A stretch of DNA of 64,000 nucleotides from Membranipora membranacea (lineage: Eukaryota; Bryozoa; Gymnolaemata; Cheilostomatida; Membraniporidae): NCBI GenBank assembly GCA_914767715.1, contig OU612072.1, positions 22,382,001-22,446,000 on the forward strand, written 5' to 3'. Position 1 is the first letter of the stretch; every line of letters begins with the position of its first letter. The notes beneath the pieces were generated by a model, which was not told the DNA's origin, ran no database searches, and saw only the letters and a program-made list of their open reading frames with translations. Below are positions 49,230 to 61,914 of this stretch, in pieces. Made by a program: the position numbers and the translations under genes.

Positions 49230-50345
49230 CTGCAAGGTACCAACAAAACATTGAAATTTGTTCATAACAGAGAGTGGTGAAATCTGAATTCGACATTGAT
49301 AATAAGATGTTGAAGGTTGCAGTCGATTGCATGCCTCTGAAAAGTCCAATGCGCCACTTTTACATTATGGTTGTCATGCTCTGATGTGAAATCATCAAGC
49401 TCATTGATCGAGGCGTCGACTGTCCAAATTTGTGTCTTGTAAGCAAACTGTGATGGCTCTATTACCTCTGTCAATTTGGATCTCATTTATTTTATTATAA
49501 CCTCATCAGTAAGCTTGTCAAGGTGAAACAATATTGACACTGACCAATGGTCTTTGTGTTTGGGAGGGCTACCTTGGAGCTGAGTGGGCGCTCGGAGTGA
49601 CAGGCTGAACTCACACAGCTATCTACAATTGTTGTCTGTTTGCCACTTTAACCATTGAGTACAGTGTTTCAACCTATACTATATTGTAGCAACCAGCCCA
49701 TAGATCGCTGTCCTTTATGACTCATTGAATAATACGCTATAGCAGAGAGGAGTTTAGACATTCAAAATCTCAGGATGTTGCCTCTACCATCTTTTCAAAT
49801 ACTGGAGTCTGATACGCATTTGGAGCCTCATAATCTGGGAGAAATCCCATATCATGTATAAGTTGGATGGTGAGAAGTCAACACCATCTGAAGACTTCCA
49901 GACATGGATCTCAGTGGAGGGTGAAGAAAATGTTTGCTTGCCTCTCAATAACAAATTAAGTTTGATGCGATCTACGTTCCAGATAAATGCAAGGAAGCGC
50001 AAATCCGACCAATCCCAGGGTTGCTTGCCCCTCCAAACACAAAGACTATCAGCCAGGGTCAATATTGTTTCACCTTGGAACCTCTCTACCTGGGATTCTC
50101 TCCTGGGTAGGAGATGGGGCGTGCTAGCCGGCTATCAAGTGAAGGGAAAAGGGAAAACTTCTCAAGACAGCAAACTGCATAAAACTCAATCTAGGTACAA
50201 ATTTAATCATAGTCATGGACTCGGGTAAGTTTGGGAGCATCCAATGAAAAAGTTATAAAGCATGATAAATTATCTACCAGAGGAAATCAACTTAAGTAAT
50301 CAGTGACTATGCTAAGTGTGTGAAACAAATTAACACCAAGTAACA
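48140..50345. repeat. LRR-region segmental duplication, copy B
   Basis: Direct repeat of 45690-47850 with LRR exon 49083-49229. Its right end is interrupted by the non-LTR retrotransposon: the duplicated sequence resumes at about 53689. Confidence 0.85.
49083..49229 (-). CDS. LRR cassette exon (copy B)
   Basis: 147 bp, same borders and phases as copy A. It reads ISKMVSLKELTVRANNL then LTRLEKLDMDNCDLVELPS. Differences from copy A fall mainly in the variable strand positions of the repeats; the framework is identical. Confidence 0.85.
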
Positions 50346-51109
50346 ACACCAAAACAGGATGGCTAAGCCAACCAATTACCAAATCATTGACTTTTTTAAT
50401 CATGTACAAAATCTTAGCCCAGGATCTGTGAATACCGTTATTAAAGATTTTAGCACCGATCCTTTACAATTTTACACATCAATATGCGTAGTCTAATCAA
50501 CAAAATGCCTTTGTTTGAAGTACTGCTAGCTCAACTCAATGTTCATTTTTCATGTATTGTCATTTCAGAGATTTGGTTTTCACAAAATGAAATTTTAGAG
50601 AAGTTTTCACTATATGGCTATAAAAAGTTTTGTAGATCCGATTTCATGGCGCTGGCGGTGGAATTGCTATGTATGTATCAGAGGAGTTTGTGGCTAGTGT
50701 GACTGATGTTCGGTTGTCTGGAGCGGAGGCTATGGTGGTTCGTATGATTTGTTCTGGCTGCCCAGTCTGCTCTGTGCTGGCAGTCTATCGCACCCCTTCG
50801 GTGGGCCGGCGGATATCCTGGTGGACTGGGAGGCGCTGCTGCCTTCGCTCCCTATCAACTCTATAGTTGTTGGAGATCTAAATTTTGACGTAAATCTTTC
50901 AAATGAAACTGAAAACTTTACCCTAGACTATATGAGAAATATGAGCATGAATGGCTTCTTTAATATTATTGAGTCGCCAACACGGTGCGGCCGCACGAAA
51001 GACAGAATTTTAGATCATATTCTGGTCAACAACACCAGTAATGAAATTTTGTCATGTACAGTTAAGACTGACATGATAGCTGACCATTTTCCAGTTAGGC
51101 CTGGTACCC

Positions 51110-51375
51110 ATCAACTGCATAACTGTCCCAGTAACTCATCTGCGATCATGCACGGCCACTTGTGCATTGCTGTCTGTGATTGGTGGGTACAAAATACACA
51201 GACATCGTGCGTTTACAAATACCTTCGCACGAAAATAGAATTGATTCTACTTTCGTGCGATATGTTGTGCGATATGTTGTGCTGCATTTTGTGGTATCCA
51301 CAAATTCTTTAATGATTGCCAGTGCAAAATCTTAGAAATTCCTGAGATTAAAAAAGCACATTGGTGGGTACAAGG
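51110..51375. mobile_element. Small insert inside the non-LTR element
   Basis: After the endonuclease DHFPV the coding sequence breaks off into a segment with GTGGGTACA repeats and a palindromic core around TAGAATTGATTCTA (51235-51251). Coding-like sequence resumes after about 51470. It looks like a nested foldback insert. Confidence 0.4.
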
Positions 51376-53399
51376 CTTTATTAGCTCCATTGCTTTTCCA
51401 AACACATGGAAGCCAAACCAAGCTAACCAAATTTTAATTACTAAGCTTGATCCAAACACACTTTACAAAAAAGTTTATGACCCTGAAGTATGACAGGGAG
51501 TGCTCAAATAGCAGTAATCCAAATGACGCCTTTGAAATTTTTGAAAATACTCTACAGAAAGTCGTAGCTGAGTCATTCATAACTAAACCTAAAAAGCTAA
51601 GCAAAAAATTCACTTTTAAAAAGCCTTGGATGACGCACAAAATCGTCAAATTGATTCAACAGCGAGTAAACTTGCCCAAAAATTTAGGGATGAGCCTTTC
51701 AACAGTAAACTTCTTCAAAAATATTCTAAGATAAAAAATCTGACATGTAATACCATCAAAGATAGAATTTTTACAAAACTGAATTTGAAAATGTAAAATC
51801 GAATCAAAATGAGAAATGGGCTTTTAAACAGAAAAGCAGACAAGTCTTCATCACCAAGTTGTATTGAAACAAATGGACAAAGGTACACATCTGAAATTGA
51901 AATTGCTGAATGTTTTAACAAATTTTTTACGAGTGTAGGTCCTGGCTTGGCAGCTAAATGACCTGAATGTGGAGCTGACCCGTTATCATACCTAATACGA
52001 CAGAATTAACAATTTTGACTTCTTAGAAATTACAAACGACATTACAGAGACTGTCATAAATAATTCCTCTGCAAAAATAGCAGTTGGGTACGATGGGATT
52101 TCCATGAAAACCATTAAAGAAAATAAAAATGCTATCATCCCAATCTTGACCCACATGATCAATCTTATTGTTCCATCATCAGAATTTCCAGATAGCCAGA
52201 AAATTGCCAGAGAACGACCACTGCATAAAAAAGGTGATAAATTTGACTGTATCAACTATCGGCCGATATTGATATCAACTGCAATATCCAAAGCTGCAGA
52301 AAAAGTTTTAGCTATCCAACTTCGATTCTAATTGGAAAATTCTAATATTTTAATTGACAACCAGTTTGGATTCCGTGAAAAACGGAACACAACTTCTGCT
52401 TTATCTAGACTAATGGAACACCTGTACGACAGTTTCAATAACAGTAAAATTACACAAGGAATATTTTTAGACTTCAGCAAGGCTTTTGATACCATCAACC
52501 ATGATATGTTAATCAAAAAATTGCCTTTTTATAATTCTACAAATGATGCATGTGACTTGTTGAAATTTTATTTAGAAAACAGAAAATAATTTGTCAAAAT
52601 CAACGATCATTCCAGTACAATGAAAAAGGTCGATATAGGAGTTCCTCAGGGATGTGTATTAGGTCCAATTTTATATTTAATATTAATCAATGTTTTGGTA
52701 ATATCTGCGCCAATGTTTAAATATATTCTCTTTGCCGACGACACAAAATATATTTTCCAATGATCCTGAAATTTTAAAATCAAATGTTCAAAAAATTGAA
52801 CAATGATGCTTGAGTAATATATTGATTTTAAACTATACAAAAACAATTCAGGTAATTTTTAAATTCCAAAATAAGCAAATTTTAGACCCCGAACAGTACC
52901 AAATTAAACTTGGTAATCAGGCTTTAGAGACAAATTTCTCGGCATTCACCTGGATGAGAGCATTATTTTTAAAACCCATAATTTAGAAGTTTGTCGGAAA
53001 TTGAACTTCGTCCTATTTTTAATGCGTAGTGTACGACCATATTTCAATATTCCTACGATGATCAATTTGTGTTGCACATTCTTTTTTCCACATTTAATCT
53101 ATGGTATTGAGTTTCATGGTCATGCCGCAAATTGTAATCTTAATCACATCTATTTACTTCAAAAGTCAGATCTCCGTGTCATACTCAAAATCCGCCCACG
53201 TGGTCATGTGACCTCTTTCTTCTCCGAGTATCAAATTATGCCCATTGAAACACCGCTATTTGTTACATTTTAATAATACTAACCTTCATGGGGAGTTAGA
53301 AATTCAAGCCCCTGCCATTACAGCCACTAGGTCGAAGGAAAAATTAGCCCCAAAGAGAGCCAACATCTGTAGAAGGGAGAGGTCACTGTTAACCACAGG

Positions 53400-53560
53400 T
53401 ATAAACCTGTGAAATTCACACCTACTGGGGGAGGAGGGGGGCGGCTCCTTCTGCTTTGCGTGGGAGGTTGGCGTCCTCGCTGTGGGGGTGTGGATCGCTT
53501 CTTGTCGTGTAGGCTGCGTGTCTGGGCTCGCCCTGGGGACAGTAGCCTTTGTTTTCCGGC
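53400..53560. other. GC-rich patch near the 3' end of the retrotransposon
   Basis: A GGGGGAGGAGGGGGG-type stretch stands out from the AT-rich surroundings. Both strands are open, but composition alone explains that. It is probably element 3' UTR. Confidence 0.4.
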
Positions 53561-53688
53561 TAATCGGATGGTCGCCATACTAGTCCTGGACTAATCTGAC
53601 CATGCTGCTGCCTTATTTTATTACACTATTTTAGTCCTTTGATTTTGAATACAAAAAATTGTTGCAGAAACAAAAAAAACAAAAATTG

Positions 53689-54814
53689 TAAATAGTGATT
53701 TACTACGGGCAATTGAAAACAGAAAAGCAATTTTCAGGCGACCATCAGGTATTAAGAGGATGGCAGCAACCAGCAGCAGTCATTTAGTACAATTATAATC
53801 AAATATCAACAATTTGATAACTATTTTACATTGGCCCTAGTTTCTTTTCATCAGGATGACACGGAGACTCATAAAAAAATCATTTCATTGCTCAGGATAC
53901 TTCTGCCTGAACATTTCAGTCTGTTTATCAAAGATCCTAACCATATCTCCAAAGTCGATATACAGAGGATGTTCAACTGCTTACTCTTGGCGCAGTAACA
54001 CAATATCTAGATGCTAAACCCAAGGGATGTTTAAAATCCCTCCCAATTGACTTTAAAGCACCATTATTACGATATCCTCAACAGTGCTCAAAAACAAACT
54101 TATAAAGACCAATCAAGTGGATGTAGGCTACAGCTATCTAACACAACGCAAACAACCAGTAATATCATCAGGAAAGAAGTCAGATTCTATCATAACATCT
54201 ACAGTTATCCCGCAGGTGGGCTTAGCAGTATATCACACAATATACATAATATTATAAAATATGCTGACAATACCCTCATCTTGGAGTTATCTTAGCTTTG
54301 GCTGTTTCGACAACAAAAATACAAGAAACAGTGGTTTACGAAAAAAAATTAAGGCGGTAATGATTTGATTTTCTTAAAATTTGGTATGATGTAACAACAC
54401 GACAAACAAAGTCAAATAAGTAATGTATTTGCTTTTCGGTTTCTCAACAGAGCAATGCAAAAAAACTGTTGAATATTAGCGCTCACTACCCAACAATAAA
54501 ACAGGTACAACAAAGACTTAAATATTCCTCTGCGTTTATGATGACTGTTTTCGATCCAAGTTTAGAAACAATTTATGTTTGGCAAGCGATTAAACGCATG
54601 ATTAGTTCACTAAAGTAGAGAACCCTGGAAATCGTTTGACAATTTTAAGTGATGAGACCACTCCCAATCAATTAAACTATCTGATACACATTTTTTCTTG
54701 CAGCATGTGGTTTTAGTGCCATAATAAAGATAAACATACATACATTGACCTGGATTATGACAACAGTAGGATGAAGATGAACATACTGAGGTTTAGGCCA
54801 ATTGGTGTCATTAC
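53689..54814. other. Continuation of copy B-type sequence, then unassigned intron
   Basis: 53689-53890 matches 47838-48035. From about 53890 to 54814 no gene is recognised; a weak plus frame at 54047-54295 (ending ADNTLILELS) may be remains of another reverse transcriptase. Confidence 0.4.
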
Positions 54815-54962
54815 CTGTCAGGTATCTTAGTCAGATGACACCATCTCAGGTTCAGATTCTCCAGATTAGTGAGTGCTGACAATGTCTGACTCAGCTGATC
54901 ATCTCTACTTAAATTGTTACTGTATAACGCCAGCTCCTTCAACAATGTCATCTTAGCAATGC
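54815..54962 (-). pseudogene. LRR cassette exon with a one-base insertion
   Basis: Acceptor TTGCAG, donor GTAATG. It reads IAKMTLLKELALYSNNLS, then shifts frame, then LTNLENLNLRWCHLTKIPD. Length is 148 bp against 147 in the other two; the extra G lies near 54900, where the others read GATGATCAG and this one GATGGATCAG. Without it the exon would join 49083-49229 in phase. Confidence 0.7.
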
Positions 54963-55247
54963 TGCAAAAAAAGAAATACAATCTTCACATTATTCCCAGC
55001 TTTATACAATTATTATTCGGATAGCCCAGAGCTACTCTGATCTCTCGCCTCACAGGAACTCCCTAAAATGCAGTGTATTCTAAGATCAAGTTTGATTCAT
55101 TATTCTCTTGTATTAAGTTTGAACTCATAGGAGAGCAACTCTGAATGCAAGAAGATGGACCAAACTTGGTACTTCGTCTTACAGAGTTAAATAAGGGGCT
55201 TTGGCTGTCTCGACAACAAAAATACATAAAACAGGTGTTCACAAAAA
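54963..55247. other. Short stretch before the minisatellite; nothing recognised
   Basis: No exon in phase. It contains CGACAACAAAAATACA, also present at 54310. Confidence 0.4.
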
Positions 55248-58200
55248 ACCAGTTTTATTAGCCTACCTGTTGTATTAGCCTACCTGTTTTATTAACCTAC
55301 CTGTTTTATTAGCCTACCTGTTTTATTAGCCTATCTGTATTATTAGCCTACCTGTTTTATTAGCCTACCTGTTTTATTAGCCTACCTGTTTTATTAGCCT
55401 ACCTGTTTTATTACCCTACCTGTTTTATTAGCCTACCTGTTTTATTAACCTATCTGTTTTATTACCCTACCTGTTTTATTAGCCTACCTGTTGTATTAGC
55501 CTACCTGTTGTATTAGCCTACCTGTTTTATTAGCCTACCTGTTTTATTAACCTACCAGTTTTATTAACCTATCTGTTTTATTACCCTATCTGTTTTATTA
55601 GCCTACCTGTTTTATTAGCCTACCTGTTTTATTAGCCTACCTGTTGTATTAGCCTATCTGTTTTATTAACCTACCTGTTGTATTAGCCTATCTGTTTTAT
55701 TAACCTACCTGTTTTATTAGCCTACCTGTTTTATTAGCCTATCTGTTTTATTAGCCTACCTGTTTTATTAGCCTACCTGTTTTATTAACCTACCAGTTTT
55801 ATTAACCTATCTGTTTTATTAACCTATCTGTTTTATTAGCCTACCTGTTTTATTAGCCTACCTGTTTTATTAACCTACCTGTTTTATTAACCTATCTGTT
55901 TTATTAGCCTACATGTTTTATTAGCCTACCTGTTTTATTACCCTATCTGTTTTATTAACCTATCTGTTTTATTAACCTACCTGTTTTATTAACCTACCTG
56001 TTTTATTACCCTACCTGTTTTATTAGCCTACCTGTTTTATTACCCTACCTGTTTTATTAGCCTACCTGTTTTATTAACCTACCAGTTTTATTAACCTATC
56101 TGTTTTATTAACCTATCTGTTTTATTAGCCTACCTGTTTTACTAGCCTACCTGTTTTATTAGCCTACCTGTTTTATTAGCCTATCTGTTTTATTAACCTA
56201 CCTGTTTTATTAGCCTACCTGTTTTATTAACCTACCAGTTTTATTAACCTATCTGTTGTATTAGCCTATCTGTTTTATTAACCTACCTGTTGTATTAGCC
56301 TATCTGTTTTATTGACCTACCTGTTTTATTAGCCTATCTGTTTTATTAGCCTACCTGTTTTATTACCCTACCTGTTTTATTAACCTATCTGTTTTATTAA
56401 CCTATCTGTTTTATTAGCCTACCTGTTTTATTAGCCTACCTGTTTTATTAGCCTACCTGTTTTATTAACCTACCTGTTTTATTAGCCTACCTGTTTTATT
56501 AACCTACCAGTTTTATTAGCCTACCTGTTTTATTAACCTATCTGTTTTATTAACCTACCTGTTTTATTAGCCTACCTGTTTTATTAACCTACCAGTTTTA
56601 TTAACCTATCTGTTTTATTAACCTACCTGTTTTATTAGCCTACCTGTTTTATTAACCTACCTGTTTTATTAGCCTACCTGTTTTATTAACCTACCAGTTT
56701 TATTAGCCTACCTGTTTTATTAGCCTACCTGTTTTATTAACCTACCTGTTTTATTAGCCTACCTGTTTTATTAACCTACCAGTTTTATTAACCTATCTGT
56801 TTTATTAACCTATCTGTTTTATTAGCCTACCTGTTTTATTAGCCTACCTGTTTTATTAGCCTACCTGTTTTATTAACCTACCAGTTTTATTAGCCTACCT
56901 GTTTTATTAGCCTACCTGTTTTATTAACCTACCTGTTTTATTAGCCTACCTGTTTTATTAACCTACCAGTTTTATTAACCTATCTGTTTTATTAACCTAT
57001 CTGTTTTATTAGCCTACCTGTTTTATTAGCCTACCTGTTTTATTAGCCTACCTGTTTTATTAACCTACCAGTTTTATTAACCTATCTGTTTTATTAACCT
57101 ATCTGTTTTATTAGCCTACCTGTTTTATTAGCCTACCTGTTTTATTAGCCTACCTGTTTTATTAGCCTACCTGTTTTATTAACCTACCAGTTTTATTAAC
57201 CTATCTGTTTTATTACCCTACCTGTTTTATTAACCTACCAGTTTTATTAACCTATCTGTTTTATTAGCCTACCTGTTGTATTAGCCTACCTGTTGTATTA
57301 GCCTACCTGTTTTATTAGCCTACCTGTTTTATTAACCTACCAGTTTTATTAACCTATCTGTTTTATTAGCTACCTGTTTTATTAGCCTACCTGTTTTATT
57401 AGCCTACCTGTTGTATTAGCCTACCTGTTGTATTAGCCTATCTGTTTTATTACCCTACCTGTTTTATTAGCCCACCTGTTTTATTAACCTACCAGTTTTA
57501 TTAACCTATCTGTTTTATTAGCCTACCTGTTTTATTAGCCTACCTGTTGTATTAGCCTATCTGTTTTATTAGCCTACCTGTTTTATTAGCCTACCTGTTT
57601 TATTACCCTACCTGTTTTATTAGCATATCTGTTTTATTAGCCTACCTGTTTTATTAGCATACCTGTTTTATTACCCTACCTGTTTTATTAGCCTACCTGT
57701 TTTATTAGCCTATCTGTTTTATTAGCCTACCTGTTTTATTAGCCTACCTGTTTTATTAGCCTACCTGTTTTATTACCCTACCTGTTTTATTAGCATATCT
57801 GTTTTATTAGCATATCTGTTTTATTACCCTACCTGTTTTATTAGCCTACCTGTTTTATTAGCCTATCTGTTTTATTAGCCTACCTGTTTTATTAGCCTAC
57901 CTGTTTTATTACCCTACCTGTTTTATTAGCATATCTGTTTTATTAGCATATCTGTTTTATTACCCTACCTGTTTTATTAGCCTACCTGTTTTATTAGCCT
58001 ACCTGTTTTATTAGCCTATCTGTTTTATTAGCCTACCTGTTTTATTAGCCTACCTGTTTTATTACCCTACCTGTTTTATTAGCATATCTGTTTTATTAGC
58101 ATATCTGTTTTATTACCCTACCTGTTTTATTAGCCTACCTGTTTTATTAGCCTATCTGTTTTATTAGCCTATCTGTTTTATTAGCCTACCTGTTTTATTA

Positions 58201-61200
58201 GCCTATCTGTTTTATTAGCCTACCTGTTTTATTAGCCTACCTGTTTTATTACCCTACCTGTTTTATTAGCATATCTGTTTTATTAGCATATCTGTTTTAT
58301 TACCCTACCTGTTTTATTAGCCTACCTGTTTTATTAGCCTACCTGTTTTATTAGCCTATCTGTTGTATTAGCCTACCTGTTTTATTAGCCTACCTGTTTT
58401 ATTAGCCTATCTGTTTTATTAGCCTATCTGTTTTATTAGCCTACCTGTTTTATTAGCCTACCTGTTTTATTACCCTACCTGTTTTATTAGCATATCTGTT
58501 TTAATAGCATATCTGTTTTATTACCCTACCTGTTTTATTACCCTACCTGTTTTATTAGCCTACCTGTTGTATTAGCCTACCTGTTGTATTAGCCTACCTG
58601 TTTTATTAGCCTACCTGTTTTATTAACCTACCAGTTTTATTAGCCTACCTGTTTTATTAGCCTACCTGTTTTATTACCCTACCTGTTTTATTAGCCTACC
58701 TGTTGTATTACCCTACCTGTTTTATTAGCCTACCTGTTTTATTACCCTACCTGTTTTATTAGCCTACCTGTTGTATTACCCTACCTGTTTTATTACCCTA
58801 TCTGTTTTATTACCCTACCTGTTTTATTAGCCTACCCGTTTTATTACCCTACCTGTTTTATTACCCTATCTGTTTTATTACCCTATCTGTTTTATTACCC
58901 TATCTGTTTTATTACCCTACCTGTTTTATTAGCCTACCAGTTTTATTACCCTACCTGTTTTATTAGCCTACCTGTTTTATTACCCTACCTGTTTTATTAG
59001 CCTACCTGTTGTATTACCCTACCTGTTTTATTACCCTATCTGTTTTATTACCCTACCTGTTTTATTAGCCTACCCGTTTTATTACCCTACCTGTTTTATT
59101 ACCCTATCTGTTTTATTACCCTATCTGTTTTATTACCCTACCCGTTTTATTACCCTACCTGTTTTATTACCCTATCTGTTTTATTACCCTATCTGTTTTA
59201 TTACCCTATCTGTTTTATTACCCTACCTGTTTTATTACCCTACCTGTTTTATTAGCCTACCTGTTTTATTAACCTACCAGTTTTATTAACCTATCTGTTT
59301 TATTAGCTACCTGTTGTATTAGCCTACCTGTTTTATTACCCTACCTGTTTTATTAGCATATCTGTTTTATTAGCATATCTGTTTTATTACCCTACCTGTT
59401 TTATTAGCCTACCTGTTTTATTAGCCTACCTGTTTTATTAGCCTATCTGTTTTATTAGCCTACCTGTTTTATTAGCCTACCTGTTTTATTACCCTACCTG
59501 TTTTATTAGCATATCTGTTTTATTAGCATATCTGTTTTATTACCCTAACTGTTTTATTAGCCTACCTGTTTTATTAGCCTATCTGTTTTATTAGCCTATC
59601 TGTTTTATTAGCCTACCTGTTCTATTAGCCTACCTGTTTTATTACCCTACCTGTTTTATTAGCATATCTGTTTTAATAGCATATCTGTTTTATTACCCTA
59701 CCTGTTTTATTACCCTACCTGTTTTATTAGCCTACCTGTTGTATTAGCCTACCTGTTGTATTAGCCTACCTGTTTTATTAGCCTACCTGTTTTATTAACC
59801 TACCAGTTTTATTAGCCTACCTGTTTTATTAGCCTACCTGTTTTATTACCCTACCTGTTTTATTAGCCTACCTGTTGTATTACCCTACCTGTTTTATTAG
59901 CCTACCTGTTTTATTACCCTACCTGTTTTATTAGCCTACCTGTTGTATTACCCTACCTGTTTTATTACCCTATCTGTTTTATTACCCTACCTGTTTTATT
60001 AGCCTACCTGTTTTATTACCCTACCTGTTTTATTACCCTATCTGTTTTATTACCCTATCTGTTTTATTACCCTATCTGTTTTATTACCCTACCTGTTTTA
60101 TTAGCCTACCTGTTTTATTAGCCTACCTGTTTTATTAGCCTATCTGTTTTATTAGCCTACCTGTTTTATTAGCCTACCTGTTTTATTACCCTACCTGTTT
60201 TATTAGCATATCTGTTTTATTAGCATATCTGTTTTATTACCCTACCTGTTTTATTAGCCTACCTGTTTTATTAGCCTACCTGTTTTATTAGCCTATCTGT
60301 TTTATTAGCCTACCTGTTTTATTAGCCTACCTGTTTTATTACCCTACCTGTTTTATTAGCATATCTGTTTTAATAGCATATCTGTTTTATTACCCTACCT
60401 GTTTTATTACCCTACCTGTTTTATTAGCCTACCTGTTGTATTAGCCTACCTGTTGTATTAGCCTACCTGTTTTATTAGCCTACCTGTTTTATTACCCTAC
60501 CTGTTTTATTAGCCTACCTGTTGTATTACCCTACCTGTTTTATTAGCCTACCTGTTTTATTACCCTACCTGTTTTATTAGCCTACCTGTTGTATTACCCT
60601 ACCTGTTTTATTACCCTGTCTGTTTTATTACCCTACCTGTTTTATTAGCCTATCTGTTTTATTAGCCTATCTGTTTCATTAGCCTACCTGTTGTATTAGC
60701 CTACCTGTTTTATTAGCCTATCTGTTTTATTAGCCTACCTGTTTTATTACCCTACCTGTTTTATTAGCCTACCTGTTTTATTAGCCTATCTGTTTTATTA
60801 GCCTACCTATTTTATTACCCTACCTGTTTTATTAGCCTACCTGTTGTATTACCCTACCTGTTTTATTACCCTGTCTGTTTTATTACCCTGCCTGTTTTAT
60901 TAGCCTATCTGTTTTATTAGCCTATCTGTTTCATTAGCCTACCTGTTGTATTAGCCTACCTGTTTTATTAGCCTATCTGTTTTATTAGCCTACCTGTTTT
61001 ATTAGCCTATCTGTTTTATTAGCCTACCTGTTTTATTAGCCTACCTGTTTTATTAGCCTATCTGTTTTATTAGCCTACCTATTTTATTAGCCTATCTGTT
61101 TTATTAGCCTACCTGTTTTACTTGCCTACCTGTTTTATTAGCGTCCCTGTTGTATTAGCCTACCTGTTGTATTAGCCTACCTGTTTTATTACCCTATCTG

Positions 61201-61333
61201 TTTTATTAGCCTACCTGTTGTATTAGCGTCCCTGTTTTATTACCCTACCTGTTTTATTACCCTACCTGTTTTATTAGCCTACCTGTTTTATTACCCTACC
61301 TGTTTTTTTAGCCTATCTGTTTTATTACCCTAC
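55248..61333. repeat. 17-bp minisatellite, about 6.1 kb
   Basis: The unit is CCTGTTTTATTAGCCTA with common variants (AACCTATCTG, ACCCTACCTG, AGCATATCTG, AACCTACCAG, TTGTATT). At 17 bp per unit the tract has about 355 units. Variants recur in blocks: the group with two AGCATATCTG units recurs at about 57620-57810, 57920, 58080, 58260, 58490, 59350, 59510, 59660, 60200 and 60360, a higher-order pattern. On the minus strand each unit reads AATAAAACAGGTAGGCT. Copy number may be affected by assembly. Confidence 0.95.
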
Positions 61334-61914
61334 CTTAGCCCTGTTCACACGGCCACGGGCTTTGGTTTTTTGGTTTGGTTGGTGGCCATGTATTGTCCGG
61401 CATAGTGTCGGTAGTTTTCTCCTGCTGTTTTAGCTCTAAGCTTCTCCACTTTGAGCTTTTACTTTTAATCTGTTCCTTAGGCAAATAAATTAACTTTATC
61501 ATTTATCATATTGAAAATAAATATAAATAAGCTGATTGCACTAAATATTACATTAATAATGTGAAAACATGGCTAAGTTGAAAAAGTTTAAAACACCCAT
61601 GAGTAAGATCATGATCAAGGTCAAGGTCATGGTCTTACTCATGGGTCTTTTAAATTTTTTCACCTTAGCCATGTTTTCACATTATCACATTAATATGCAA
61701 TATGTAGTGGAATCAACTTATTTATATTTGTTTTGAATATGATAAATAAAAAAGTTAATTTATTTGCCTATGGAACAGTGAAAAAGTCAAAGTTCAAAGT
61801 GGAGAGGATTAGAGCTAAAACAGCAGCAGACAACTACCGATACTATGCCGAACGATACATGGCCATCAACCAAACCAAAAAACCAAAACCCGTGGCCGTG
61901 TGAACAGGGCTAAG
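61334..61914. mobile_element. Large foldback element inserted at the end of the minisatellite
   Basis: Two arms of about 280 bp are inverse complements; ends CTTAGCCCTGTTCACACGG and its inverse at 61914, centre near 61610. No coding sequence. Minisatellite units occur on both sides (CTACCTGTTTTATTGGC follows), so insertion came after the repeat began. A possible CTAC or TA target duplication flanks it. Confidence 0.85.

Larger units (their letters stand above)
50351..53688 (+). mobile_element. Non-LTR retrotransposon, decayed, CR1/L2/Jockey-like
   Basis: Fragments in order: endonuclease start (SLINKMPLFEVL, ISEIWF), endonuclease core with the metal-site motif VVGDLNFDV (50749-51110) and a terminal DHFPV; then reverse transcriptase with GYDGISMKTI, DCINYRPILIST, DNQFGFREKRNTTSAL, DFSKAFDTINHDML, GVPQGCVLGPILY and the catalytic FADD (52730). 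Frames shift and stop many times (for example TAA after LAIQLRF), so it is dead. Insertion borders follow from copy B (AACAACACC on the left) and from TTGTAAATAGTGATTT on the right, which matches 47838. The tail is A-rich. Confidence 0.85.

Noticed and set aside
53327-53594. Two opposing Pro/Arg- and Gly-rich frames
   Set aside because: Explained by a GC-rich patch at the 3' end of the retrotransposon.
55248-61333. CRISPR-like array
   Set aside because: Tandem 17-bp units without unique spacers in an intron-bearing animal sequence.
55248-61333. Telomeric repeat array
   Set aside because: Some units contain ACCCTA, but the unit is 17 bp and lacks a TTAGGG series.
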